From positions 1-45,624 of the forward strand of contig JBBSHJ010000013.1 of NCBI GenBank assembly GCA_038253135.1: DNA of 45,624 bases. Reading direction: 5' to 3'. This DNA is from JBBSHJ01 sp038253135 (GTDB lineage: Bacteria > Actinomycetota > Actinomycetes > Mycobacteriales > QHCD01). The position numbers and the translations under genes were made by a program. This document shows positions 1-7,292 of this stretch, piece after piece. The notes under the pieces are model-generated. The model was not told the origin of the DNA. It saw only the letters and a list, made by a program, of their open reading frames with translations, and did no database searches. Numbering within the stretch: position 1 is the stretch's first letter; every line of letters begins with the position of its first letter.

Positions 1-836
1 CGCGCGTGGAAGTCGGGCGGCACGTCCGCCACCTCAGCGTAGCCGGCCTCGAGGTGAGGAACCACAGCTTCTTCCAGGAAGTCCTGCTCCGGGTCGGAAA
101 GCCGGAACGTGGCGAGGTCGTGCCAGCCGTTACTCCCCTGAATTGAGCCGAAGTCGATCATGCCGGTGTAGTGGCCGTCGCGGTGGAACACGTGGGACAC
201 GTAGAAGTCACCGTGGGCAAGAAGGCCATGCCCGGGAGGCGGAGCGTGACGGACTTCGTCGGCCACAATCTGCTCGACGCGCTCTACATCCATGTGGCTG
301 AACCCCAGGCGTCGAAGCGTGGCCGCGTCGAAGTCAGCAAGCCATCGAGCGAAGTCGCGATGCTCGGCATGCAGCGGCCACCCGGTCTGCCCGTTCTGGA
401 TCCAGCCGAAGCCGTCGACCGCGATCTGGTTCACCAGGGCCAGATCACGCCCGGCGGCGCGATAGATCCTCGGCAGCGCCTCTTGGGCTGGCACATCGGT
501 GTTCACAACCCCGCCGTCGCCATAGCTGGTCATTGGCCGACCAGGAATCTCCGTCGTCACCAGCAGCGAGCGGCGTAGCCCCTCGTCAAACAGCGCGTAG
601 TGAACGACCTCGGGGACTGCGGCTCCGAGCCTTCGCAGCTCGGTGTGGACCGCAGCCTCTGCCGCGAAGCTGCCCGGGTCATCGACGGGCAGCCGAAGGT
701 AAAAGATCTGCTCGCCGCGGAAGATGCGGTAGACCTCCGTCGAGACGCCGTCCGAAGTCCGTTCCCAGCGGACCGGCGGTCTGCCAAAGATCCGCCCCAG
801 CAATCGATCGACCGCCGATGGGTCAACTTCGGGCAC
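1..836 (-). CDS. Aminoglycoside phosphotransferase-family protein, C-terminus outside window
   Basis: The open minus-strand frame runs from a GTG at 836 to the window edge, about 278 codons, with no stop. The kinase-like core is clear: an N-terminal lobe with VYRIFRGEQIFYLRL near residues 32-46, and the catalytic stretch LLAHGDFYVSHVF followed by TGMIDFGSI, which match the Brenner HxD-type loop and the metal-binding IDFG motif of the APH family. I chose GTG 836 because AGGAAGG lies about six bases upstream and the frame has no better start. The family phosphorylates aminoglycosides, macrolides, homoserine or other small hydroxyl compounds; the substrate cannot be read from this sequence, so resistance is only one possibility. 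It lies next to a second, broken member of the same superfamily. The C-terminal end is missing only because of the window border. Confidence 0.85.
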   Translation of the reverse strand, partial: MPEVDPSAVDRLLGRIFGRPPVRWERTSDGVSTEVYRIFRGEQIFYLRLPVDDPGSFAAEAAVHTELRRLGAAVPEVVHYALFDEGLRRSLLVTTEIPGRPMTSYGDGGVVNTDVPAQEALPRIYRAAGRDLALVNQIAVDGFGWIQNGQTGWPLHAEHRDFARWLADFDAATLRRLGFSHMDVERVEQIVADEVRHAPPPGHGLLAHGDFYVSHVFHRDGHYTGMIDFGSIQGSNGWHDLATFRLSDPEQDFLEEAVVPHLEAGYAEVADVPPDFHA

Positions 837-1003
837 TCTGCACCTTCCTCGTATCCACAATCTTGACCAGTGTGCTCATCCCGCCCGCGTTACTCGTACG
901 TGCGTTCGAAACTCCATGATGCCGGATAATGCACGAAATCCCATTTTTGACGGTAACGACCGGGGTTGTGGGGTAGGCCGCGCGCTGCCGTCGCTGATGT
1001 GAC

Positions 1004-1035
1004 GGGACTGTGCCCTCTGAGATCGTCACAGTCCC
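1004..1035. terminator. Hairpin at the 3' end of the broken phosphotransferase gene
   Basis: GGGACTGTG at 1004-1012 and CACAGTCCC at 1027-1035 form a perfect 9-bp stem with a 14-nt loop. On the minus strand the stem starts in the last codons of the decayed phosphotransferase and includes its stop codon, so it could end that transcript. There is no T-run, as is common in actinobacteria. It could equally be an operator. Confidence 0.4.
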
Positions 1036-1730
1036 AGGTGTGGTTCGGCCGTGCGCAGGTCGCGGTCGATTCGATCCGGGGTGAATCTGTTGTGAATCGG
1101 GTGATGTACCCGTTGCACTGTCAGGTGCCACGTAAAGGTCCGGAGCAACTCGGGCCGAGTGTGGTTTCGAGGATGCCGTTTACGTGGTCGTTGACGGGGG
1201 CGATGCGGTGGTCGTCGTAGATCTGTCTTCAGGCGCAGCAGGGAGAATTGTCGGTCGCCCACGTGGGGCACCGAAGTTGCAGTCCACAATTCCGGTGAGC
1301 TTGCCGTCCCCGTCAAAGAGCGCGTTGTCGATGTAGTCGACGTGGATCAGGTCGTTGGCGGTCATCGGTGGGCCACGGGCACGGAGAGTGTTGAGCACAT
1401 CAGCCGTCTGCTGCATCCGCTCCAGCGGGGTCTCGGTGCGTGTCAGCGCCGCCTCTCGTCCGTCCGGCCACCGGACGAATGCCACACTGCTGGTCCCGCC
1501 GACCGCTCGGACAGGCCCGTCATGGTGAGCCCGGCGCCCGTTAGTTCGTTGATCTGCTCCACCACCGCCGTCGGTGCCCACGGAGTCTCCGACAACCGGA
1601 ACTCCACGCGATGCTCGTCAACCACCGGGCCACTACTTGTGCGTGCATTGATTTCGCGCACCATCCGGGCCGGATCAAGGCGACGAATAGGCTCGGCCGA
1701 TACCTCGTGGCCGCTGGAACGATTGCTCAT
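1026..1730 (-). pseudogene. Decayed phosphotransferase (APH family), several frameshifts and an internal deletion
   Basis: Pieces of one APH-like protein lie in order in different minus-strand frames. From ATG 1730 (GGGAGAGAG upstream) comes an N-terminal part ending near SAGPAVW. A second frame gives SSVAFVRWPDGREAAL and LERMQQTADVLNTLRARG, then jumps straight to IHVDYIDNALFDGDGKL and TGIVDCNFGA, the catalytic/metal loop. Roughly the whole middle of the enzyme is missing between these two parts. The rest appears in further frames: GDRQFSLLRLKTDL, YDDHRIAPVNDHVNG, and PELLRTFTWHLTVQRVHH up to a TGA at 1026. At least four frame changes are needed. The usual W in VVDWNFG is C here. The gene is beyond repair by a single sequencing error and is almost certainly non-functional. 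Confidence 0.75.
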
Positions 1731-2140
1731 GCGCTCTCTCCCGTCATCGAAAGACGCGCCCATCGGGTCTCACCCGAGGGGAGAGAACATCCGGACCGTA
1801 GCCCTGGAGGCCGACCCTCCAAGAAGCTAGCACGCGTAGTGGACTGTTCGGGCACATCCGTGCGATCTGTGAACACCCGTCGCCTCATCGCCGTACTAGC
1901 CCTAATGCATCGCCCAGGTAGATCAAGGCGGTGGGCGCATCGCCGATAAGTCAAGTACCTGACATTCAGGGCCCGTCCACCACTCCCCGACTGCTCCCTG
2001 GATCTGGCCCGAGCCGATCCGTCACTGGGCGCTCCGACTCGGGGCCTGAGCACCGGCGGCGGTCCGCGTTTCGTTTCCAGGACATCGTCGCGTGCGAGCG
2101 CGAGGACTGGATGAGCTGGAACGCTTGCCGTGGGCTTCTT
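1731..2140. other. About 410 bp without a recognisable gene
   Basis: This stretch lies upstream of the decayed phosphotransferase and downstream of the decayed DinB-like gene. Frames are open on both strands, as expected at this GC content, but none shows a family motif or a good ribosome site. A minus-strand phrase near 1895-1950 reads TALIYLGDALGLVRR and faintly recalls the N-terminus of class I methyltransferases; it is too short to call. The likely content is old gene debris plus the promoter of the 1026-1730 relic. Confidence 0.4.
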
Positions 2141-2610
2141 TCACCCCACAAAAGCCGCCCACCCCTCGCCGGCATCGCGTGCCAGCGCGCGAAGGTACAC
2201 GCTGAGCTTTCCGTAGAAGATGTAGACCGCCTCACGATAGATCTGGTGCTGGACAAAAGGCGACGCGATGAACCCGCGGCCGCGGTCTATCCGGTCGATG
2301 CGCAGCTCTTCTTGGGTGAATCGGTCCAGCGAAGCCTTCATCGCGCCGTCCTGCGCTTTGAACCAGGCTTGCAGGCTGGCAATAGTGATCGGTTCCGGGG
2401 GTGGCAGCTGGCGGTTCGCCCAATCGAGGGTGAACGTCTCCAACGAATGTGTATAGACGCCCTGGACGTTCCCCCTCTACGAGCAGTTCACCGAGCGTCG
2501 GGTTCTCGCCGGGCAGCTTGTAGTCGAGGTCGGCATCAGACACCAAGGATCAACAGGTGGTCCCGCATGACGTGGTGTCCGCGAATTTCCTCGTCGGACA
2601 GGCTGTTCAT
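2141..2610 (-). pseudogene. DinB-like (DUF664-type) gene with two frameshifts
   Basis: ATG 2610 starts a reading frame (MNSLSDEEIRGHHVMRDHLL) that hits a stop after 22 codons. The sense continues in a second frame with VSDADLDYKLPGENPTLG and then, after another single-base shift near 2478, in a third frame with GVYTHSLETFTLDWANRQL down to VQHQIYREAVYIFYGKL and a stop at 2141. The order and the helical, His-containing pattern fit the DinB/YfiT-like four-helix metalloprotein superfamily; the exact subfamily is uncertain. ATG 2610 overlaps the TGA of the upstream GNAT gene (ATGA), so the two were once co-translated. Two indels in about 150 bp make loss of function likely; read-level errors are the alternative. 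Confidence 0.65.
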
Positions 2611-3269
2611 TGTGTATTCCCTTGTGATTGTTGGTGTTCCGACAGCTCGGGCCGGAGACGGCGGTCCGTTGGGTCGACGACGCGGCTCACAATCCACCGG
2701 TGTTTTCCGATCTGGCGCACCCGCTGGAATCCGTAATCCTCATACAGCTCGACCGTCATTTCAAAGAGGAAGCGGCCGTGCGCGGTGCGGCCGGCGGTCG
2801 CCTCAGGGAGGGCCTCGACGAGGCCCCCGCCTGCCAGCGCGATCAGATCCAGCGCACCTTCGAGCGCTGCGCGCCCGATACTTTGGCGGCGGTGCCGCTT
2901 GTCGGTGTAGTAGCACGTGATGCGCCAGTCCGGCTGTGGCGGTGGGTCGTCCTCATAGGCCCGCCGGTTGTGTTCGATGATCGGCTGCTCGGAGAAGCGG
3001 CCGTACTTGGCCCATCCTTGCGCAAGACCGTAGGCGTCGAAGACCAGCGCGGCGTGGGCGCGCCCAGCGCGTACCAATTCCTCCTTCTTGGCACGCTTGT
3101 CATACCGCTTCCCGCGGTACGACTCGCCGTCGTCCATCGCGTGGTGGCCCATACACCAGCAGCCACCGAAGACACCACCATTGCGTTCGACCAACTCCGC
3201 GAAGGAATCCCACGTCGACACATCGAGCGCGCGCACCGTGTATGTATTGGCAACCGGCTTGTCAGGCAT
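2607..3269 (-). CDS. GNAT-family N-acetyltransferase
   Basis: The protein has 220 residues from ATG 3269, chosen over an in-frame TTG at 3287 because GGAG lies eight bases upstream of the ATG. RHRRQSIGRAAL at about residues 125-136 fits the acetyl-CoA loop (Q/R-x-x-G-x-G/A) of GNAT enzymes, and WRITCYYTDKRHRR before it is the usual beta-4/loop approach. GGCWCMGHHAM near residues 36-45 is a Cys/His-rich N-terminal patch seen in a subset of uncharacterised bacterial GNATs. The acceptor is unknown. It is divergent from the ArsR-like regulator at 3360 across 90 bp, so that regulator may control it, and it overlaps the decayed DinB-like gene downstream by ATGA. Confidence 0.8.
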   Translation of the reverse strand: MPDKPVANTYTVRALDVSTWDSFAELVERNGGVFGGCWCMGHHAMDDGESYRGKRYDKRAKKEELVRAGRAHAALVFDAYGLAQGWAKYGRFSEQPIIEHNRRAYEDDPPPQPDWRITCYYTDKRHRRQSIGRAALEGALDLIALAGGGLVEALPEATAGRTAHGRFLFEMTVELYEDYGFQRVRQIGKHRWIVSRVVDPTDRRLRPELSEHQQSQGNTQ

Positions 3270-3359
3270 CCGACCATCTCCGATCAATCAGCACCGCGTA
3301 ACCTGGCGCGGCACTAATCCAGATGTTTCGATCAGTCACCGTAGCGGAGCATTCGAGAA

Positions 3360-3926
3360 ATGTCGACCAGTCAACAGGTACCGGATTACCAGCTCGACGA
3401 CGTACGCTTCGTCACGTCCACTCAGGAGCTCAAAGCGATGTTCGACCCGTTCCGCGGCACCCTGCTCGAACTGCTGCTTGAGCGGGCGGCGTCGGTCCAA
3501 GAACTCGCGGCCGCGGTGCGACGCCCGAAGAGCACGGTCGCCTACCACGTCAATCTGCTGGCCGATGCCGGGATGCTCAAGGTCGTACGAACGCGTGCGA
3601 TCCGCGGCCGGGTAGAACGCTTCTACGGGAGAACCGCACGGCTCTTCTACGTCGGCCGGATCACGCCTGAGCAGACCGAGCTGATCCCTATCCCCATGGC
3701 CGAGTGGGCGGCCGAGACCGCTCACGCTCACGCCGACGACAGCCTCCGTGCCATGCAGCGGTACGCCTGGATTGACGAGGCCGACGCCAACGAGTTCTAC
3801 GACCGCGTCCTGGACCTGGTCAACGAGTTCTCCCAGTTGCCAAGACGCGACCGAGGCAAGGCCCACGCATTCATGGTTGCGCTTTATCCGACCGAGCATC
3901 CCCGACTGCCGGAGCCCCAGGACTAG
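3360..3926 (+). CDS. ArsR-like winged-helix transcription regulator
   Basis: The 188-residue protein has a winged helix-turn-helix of ArsR/HTH_20 type: VQELAAAVRRPKSTVAYHVN at residues 46-65 with LLADAGML as the recognition helix end, then a wing with VRTRAIRGRVERFY at 76-89. No Cys metal-binding pair is visible in the DNA-binding helix, so metal sensing of the classical ArsR kind is unlikely. The C-terminal 90 residues are helical and may hold the effector or dimer site. The gene is divergent from the GNAT gene and could repress both. GAG at 3355-3357 lies too close to the ATG to be a normal ribosome site; the start is supported by alignment to the conserved N-terminal helix only. Confidence 0.8.
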   Translation: MSTSQQVPDYQLDDVRFVTSTQELKAMFDPFRGTLLELLLERAASVQELAAAVRRPKSTVAYHVNLLADAGMLKVVRTRAIRGRVERFYGRTARLFYVGRITPEQTELIPIPMAEWAAETAHAHADDSLRAMQRYAWIDEADANEFYDRVLDLVNEFSQLPRRDRGKAHAFMVALYPTEHPRLPEPQD

Positions 3927-4167
3927 CTCCCAAGACATTCCCGCCCGCAGCCCGCTCGACCACCGGGTCGGCGACGGGCCAGCAGACACCAGCTGTGGGT
4001 GTGTCCCGCATGCCCCGCACGGCTCCCCTGCCGGTCAACGGGCGTCGTGCGGACGCCGGCCAGGGGGAGACGACCAAGATCAATATGCAGGGTTACCAGT
4101 AGTGGTCTGGGTATCGGATGTCGTCCTCACGCTCCAGACACTCCCCTGCCCGTTCAAGAGGACGCTC

Positions 4168-4360
4168 TCCGGACGACAGCTTCATCCCAACACGGTCATG
4201 GACCGCCTCCGCGACCTCGGCGTTGACCTTCTCGGTACCCGCAACCGAGCCATCGGGCGAGCTCGTCCTCGAGTGCGCGCCGTCACTGGCCGCACAAGCG
4301 CTTGACTGCAGCCCGCAGGTGGCCTTCCTGCCCGCCGAATCATGGGCCAGAAAGTCCTTG
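4168..4360 (+). pseudogene. Scrap of a tyrosine-recombinase C-terminus
   Basis: In one plus-strand frame lies RQLHPNTVMDRLRDLGVDLL, followed by GTRNRAIG; after a frame change comes GELVLECAPSLAAQALDCSP and QVAFLPAESWA. This order matches the C-terminal part of a group of large actinobacterial tyrosine recombinases (pattern LHPxxLMxRLRxLGIDLLGARNAAL, then LVLxxPPxVVAxALGYSxQVA). The N-terminal two thirds and the catalytic Arg/His region are absent. The fragment is therefore the tail of a dead integrase from an old mobile element. Recognition rests on memory of the family pattern. Confidence 0.5.
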
Positions 4361-4459
4361 AAAGAAATGCGCGAGGCACTGTCGGATCGAGGTAGAAGTA
4401 TTCGTAGCAGGGTGAGAGAGCGCGCACGAGGGCGCCCCGAGGAGAAGGGAACCGCGATT

Positions 4460-4534
4460 ATGAAACTGACGACCACCACGCAGGTCTCCGTCGACGGCAT
4501 GATGCACGTAAACGGCCCGAATTGGGTGTCATAA
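4460..4534 (+). pseudogene. Truncated N-terminus of a RibD/DHFR-like reductase
   Basis: An ATG at 4460 with a strong ribosome site (GGAGAAGGGA ending nine bases upstream) opens a 24-codon frame starting MKLTTTTQVSVDGMM, which is the typical first beta strand of actinobacterial dihydrofolate-reductase/RibD C-domain proteins (MKLTxTTxVSVDGVMQ). It stops at TAA 4532-4534. No later part of the family is found. The TAA touches the ATG of the next gene at 4535, so the fragment may now act as a short leader whose translation feeds the downstream start; that is inference. Confidence 0.6.
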
Positions 4535-5356
4535 ATGGAGCCCATCGCCCGCCGTATGCATCGGCTCGTGGAGCCCATCCACATGGTCACCTACCTCTCG
4601 AAAGAGCCGACCGATTCGCTCAGGGCGCTCGGCCACCGGAACTATTGGGACGGCTACTTCGCCGGACGGGCCGCACCGCTGGGCTGGGTTCCGGCCGAGG
4701 TGGTCCATGCGATCTTCTACAACTTCGCTGACGGCGAAGTCGCCCGCCACATTCCCCGCGTCTGGGACACGGCCACTCCCGAGGCGGCGCTCGCCGCTCG
4801 CGAGCAGGGCAGCGTCGAGGCGCTGAGGCGGATCCTCGGCGACCTTGCCGACTACCCCGGTCTCGCGGGTGCGGCCGACCTCGCCACCAGGGCGGCGACC
4901 AGTGCCCCGACGGAGGGACGGATCTTGTACGCCGGGCTCCGAGCGCTCCCCGTACCCGAGGAGTCGGTGGCGCGGGTCTGGCACGCGGCGACCCTGCTCC
5001 GCGAGCACCGCGGGGACGGCCACATCGCCGCCCTGGTCGCTGCGGGCATCGGCGGGACGGAGGCCCATGTGCTTCATGCCCTCTCCGAGGGGATCCCCGC
5101 GGCGAAGTTCGGCAGGGTCCACCACCTCCCGACGGCCCGGCTGGCGGCGGTTGTGGACGGGATGCGGGCCCGCGGCCTCATCGACGCGTCCGGCTGGCTC
5201 AGTGATGCCGGCCGGGAGATTAAGGAGCGGGTCGAGTCGCTCACCGACGAGCTCGCCGCACCGGCGTACGACGGCCTGCAGCCGAGCGAGCTCAGCCAGC
5301 TGATCGCGGACCTCGAGCCCATATCCGCAGCGCTCGACGCTGCCGGCTCCCGGTAG
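4535..5356 (+). CDS. SCO6745-like (SalK-type) helix-turn-helix-family protein
   Basis: The 273-residue protein begins MEPIARRMHRLVEPIHMVTY, the typical opening of the SCO6745/SalK-like family of actinobacteria, followed by GYFAGRAAPLGWVPAEVVHA at about residues 41-60, and a C-terminal section HHLPTARLAAVVDGMRARGL then GWLSDAGREIKERVESLTDE, which reads as a winged-helix-like fold. Length fits the family (about 270-290). The biochemical role of this family is not known to me. ATG 4535 has no ribosome site of its own but follows directly after the stop codon of the 24-codon fragment at 4460-4534, which has one; re-initiation is a plausible way for it to be made. Confidence 0.75.
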   Translation: MEPIARRMHRLVEPIHMVTYLSKEPTDSLRALGHRNYWDGYFAGRAAPLGWVPAEVVHAIFYNFADGEVARHIPRVWDTATPEAALAAREQGSVEALRRILGDLADYPGLAGAADLATRAATSAPTEGRILYAGLRALPVPEESVARVWHAATLLREHRGDGHIAALVAAGIGGTEAHVLHALSEGIPAAKFGRVHHLPTARLAAVVDGMRARGLIDASGWLSDAGREIKERVESLTDELAAPAYDGLQPSELSQLIADLEPISAALDAAGSR

Positions 5357-5528
5357 GTCCCGACAGGCGGCGGCCTTGACGATCATCGATGGGTGTGGCC
5401 GGCAATCGGATCGCGCACGATCGGCGTACCAGAAAGTCCACTGTCGCTCGGTTGCCGGCTCGTCTCGACGTGCGGGTCCTTTGCCTGACCGCGGGGGGTC
5501 CGACCGCCTGCCAATCATCGCGATGGCT

Positions 5529-6239
5529 TCATTGTCCGAATGCCCACGCCACCATCAGCGGGAACTCGGCTTGCCAGAACGGGTCACCGTGCTCGCCGGC
5601 CCGCTCGGTCATCACGACGTCGGCGCTGGCATCGCGCAGCGCGTCGGCCCACCGGGTCGCGTTCTCGAGGAACCACGGCTCCAGCGTGCCGGCGACGAGG
5701 TAGGCGCGGGGCAGCGGGCTCGGCATCACGGCAGGCGGTCGGTAGCCCCCGCCTGGCGAGGCGGAGAAGACAGCACCGTAGATGTCCGGGTGCCGAAGCC
5801 CTATGGCGAGCGAGAGCTCTGCACTCGCCGACACGCCGCACACCGCGGTGCGTTCGGCAGGCAGCGCGACGCCGAAGCGCGACCGCACCCAGCCGCGGAC
5901 GTCCTCGACGAAGAACCTCTCGTGGGCCGCGAACACGTCTGCGTCGAACGACGGCGAGTACTCACGGATCCGCACCATCTCATCCTCATCGTCCGTCCGG
6001 TAGGCACCGACGATCATCGTGGGTGGCACGTCGGCGGCCTCGAGGTAGCCGCCCCACTGCGAGATCAGCTGACCGTCACCGGCGAACACGACGGCCTCGG
6101 GCGGATCCGGCGGCACGTACGCCGTCGCCTGCCGCCCGCCGTCGTACTCGAAGGTCTCGGTGACGAGCTCTCCCGCTATCGGGTCGGCCCGCGCCGGTTC
6201 CGGCACCGCTTCGGCACCGTCGGCTGCTTGACCATCCAT
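5529..6239 (-). CDS. Putative esterase, alpha/beta hydrolase fold
   Basis: The 236-residue protein carries the nucleophile elbow G-V-S-A-S (AVCGVSASAELSLAIG, about residues 133-148) and a late GEHGDPFW segment (about 215-222) that supplies the catalytic His, as in the Fes/IroE-type putative esterase family. The fold runs from VVFAGDGQLIS (first strand and oxyanion region) to the C-terminal WQAEFPLMVAWAF helix. No signal peptide is visible, so it is probably cytosolic. ATG 6239 has GAGG about nine bases upstream. It is the last gene of a three-gene minus operon, 27 bp after the toroid-like gene, and faces the SCO6745-like gene convergently over 172 bp. Substrate unknown. Confidence 0.8.
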   Translation of the reverse strand: MDGQAADGAEAVPEPARADPIAGELVTETFEYDGGRQATAYVPPDPPEAVVFAGDGQLISQWGGYLEAADVPPTMIVGAYRTDDEDEMVRIREYSPSFDADVFAAHERFFVEDVRGWVRSRFGVALPAERTAVCGVSASAELSLAIGLRHPDIYGAVFSASPGGGYRPPAVMPSPLPRAYLVAGTLEPWFLENATRWADALRDASADVVMTERAGEHGDPFWQAEFPLMVAWAFGQ

Positions 6240-6266
6240 GACTCACACCTCGATCTCTCAGTGGTT

Positions 6267-7292
6267 TCAGTAGCGGCGTCGGCCGCGTCGGTAGGGGGTG
6301 ACGGCGGCGGGTTCTTCGTTGCCGACCCAGTCGCCGTCGCCGAGTCGACGAAGGCTGCTCTCAAGGTCGAAGGAGAGCCAACCCGAGAGCTGTGGGTGGG
6401 TCGGATGTTGCCAGAGGCCGTAGGGGCCGCGACGCGTCTCGAGCCACGTGACGAGGTCGCGCACGCGGCGGTCGTCGGATGAGAGGCCGCATCGGGAGGT
6501 GAGCTCGAGGAGAAAGGCGAGATCGAAGGTGACGTAGAAGGTCAGCTGTCCCAAGGCGCGTTCGAGCCCGACCAGGCGGGAGAGTTCCCAGCCGACGGTC
6601 GATTCGTCTCGGGTCTCGCGCGCGAGGAGATGGTCGACGCCGATGCGGGCGGCGTCCGAGCGCCTCCGCTCTGGGTGCAGCGCGAGGCAGGCCACCGCGC
6701 CCGTCGTGGCCGAACGGCACCCCTCCCCGCGGGTGAGCCGCCGATATTCGCGTTCGGGCTGCGACGGCCGTCCCGGGCCGCCGAGGTCGGCTTTGGGCCC
6801 GGCGGGCCAGGAGCCGTCGGGCAGGCGCTCGCCGAGGAGCCACTCGTACGCGCGTTCGGCGCGAGGGTCGGTGTAAAAGCCGGCGGCGGCGATGCCCCGC
6901 AACGGGACCACGGTCTGCATGGTGATGAACCGCGGCCCCTCGGTTCGGGGCGCTCGTGACTGTGCGCGCCGTCTCGGCTGTTCGTCGTCGTCGAGCCACA
7001 CCGGCCACGACCCATCGGGCTGTTGGAGGGCGAAGAGTCCCTCGACCGCGGTGGTCAGCTCCGGGCCGCGATAACCCAGGTACGCCAGCCGGCAGAGCAG
7101 GTAGCCGGCGGCTCGGGGCCGACCTTCCACCGACAGCCGCGCCACGAGCGCACCGATGTCCTCGCTGCGATCGATCTCGGCGCGCCAGGCCTTGACCTCG
7201 TCATCGTCGTCGGGTGCGCCCTCGAGTTCGACAGCCGTACGCCACCGCAACGACGGGGACGGATCTGCGAGCAGGAGCGCTGTCATGTTCAT
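6267..7292 (-). CDS. Terpenoid-cyclase-like alpha-toroid protein, unknown function
   Basis: The 341-residue protein contains QW-like repeats of the squalene-cyclase/prenyltransferase alpha-alpha toroid: LQQPDGSWPVW at about 89-99, GERLPDGSWPAGP at about 154-166, and RRGPYGLWQHP near 293-303. The acid DxDD motif of class II terpene cyclases is not seen, so true cyclase activity is doubtful. A region rich in Arg (RRRAQSRAPR, RRGRRRY end) suggests interaction with nucleic acid or membrane phosphate; that is inference. The length is half that of squalene-hopene cyclase. It starts ATGA-overlapped with the stop of the UvrA-like gene, so the two are translationally coupled and probably act together. 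Confidence 0.7.
   Translation of the reverse strand: MNMTALLLADPSPSLRWRTAVELEGAPDDDDEVKAWRAEIDRSEDIGALVARLSVEGRPRAAGYLLCRLAYLGYRGPELTTAVEGLFALQQPDGSWPVWLDDDEQPRRRAQSRAPRTEGPRFITMQTVVPLRGIAAAGFYTDPRAERAYEWLLGERLPDGSWPAGPKADLGGPGRPSQPEREYRRLTRGEGCRSATTGAVACLALHPERRRSDAARIGVDHLLARETRDESTVGWELSRLVGLERALGQLTFYVTFDLAFLLELTSRCGLSSDDRRVRDLVTWLETRRGPYGLWQHPTHPQLSGWLSFDLESSLRRLGDGDWVGNEEPAAVTPYRRGRRRY

Noticed and set aside
1890..1950. Minus-strand phrase resembling the start of a class I methyltransferase (TALIYLGDALG)
   Set aside because: Fewer than 20 residues and no continuation; not enough to call a fragment.
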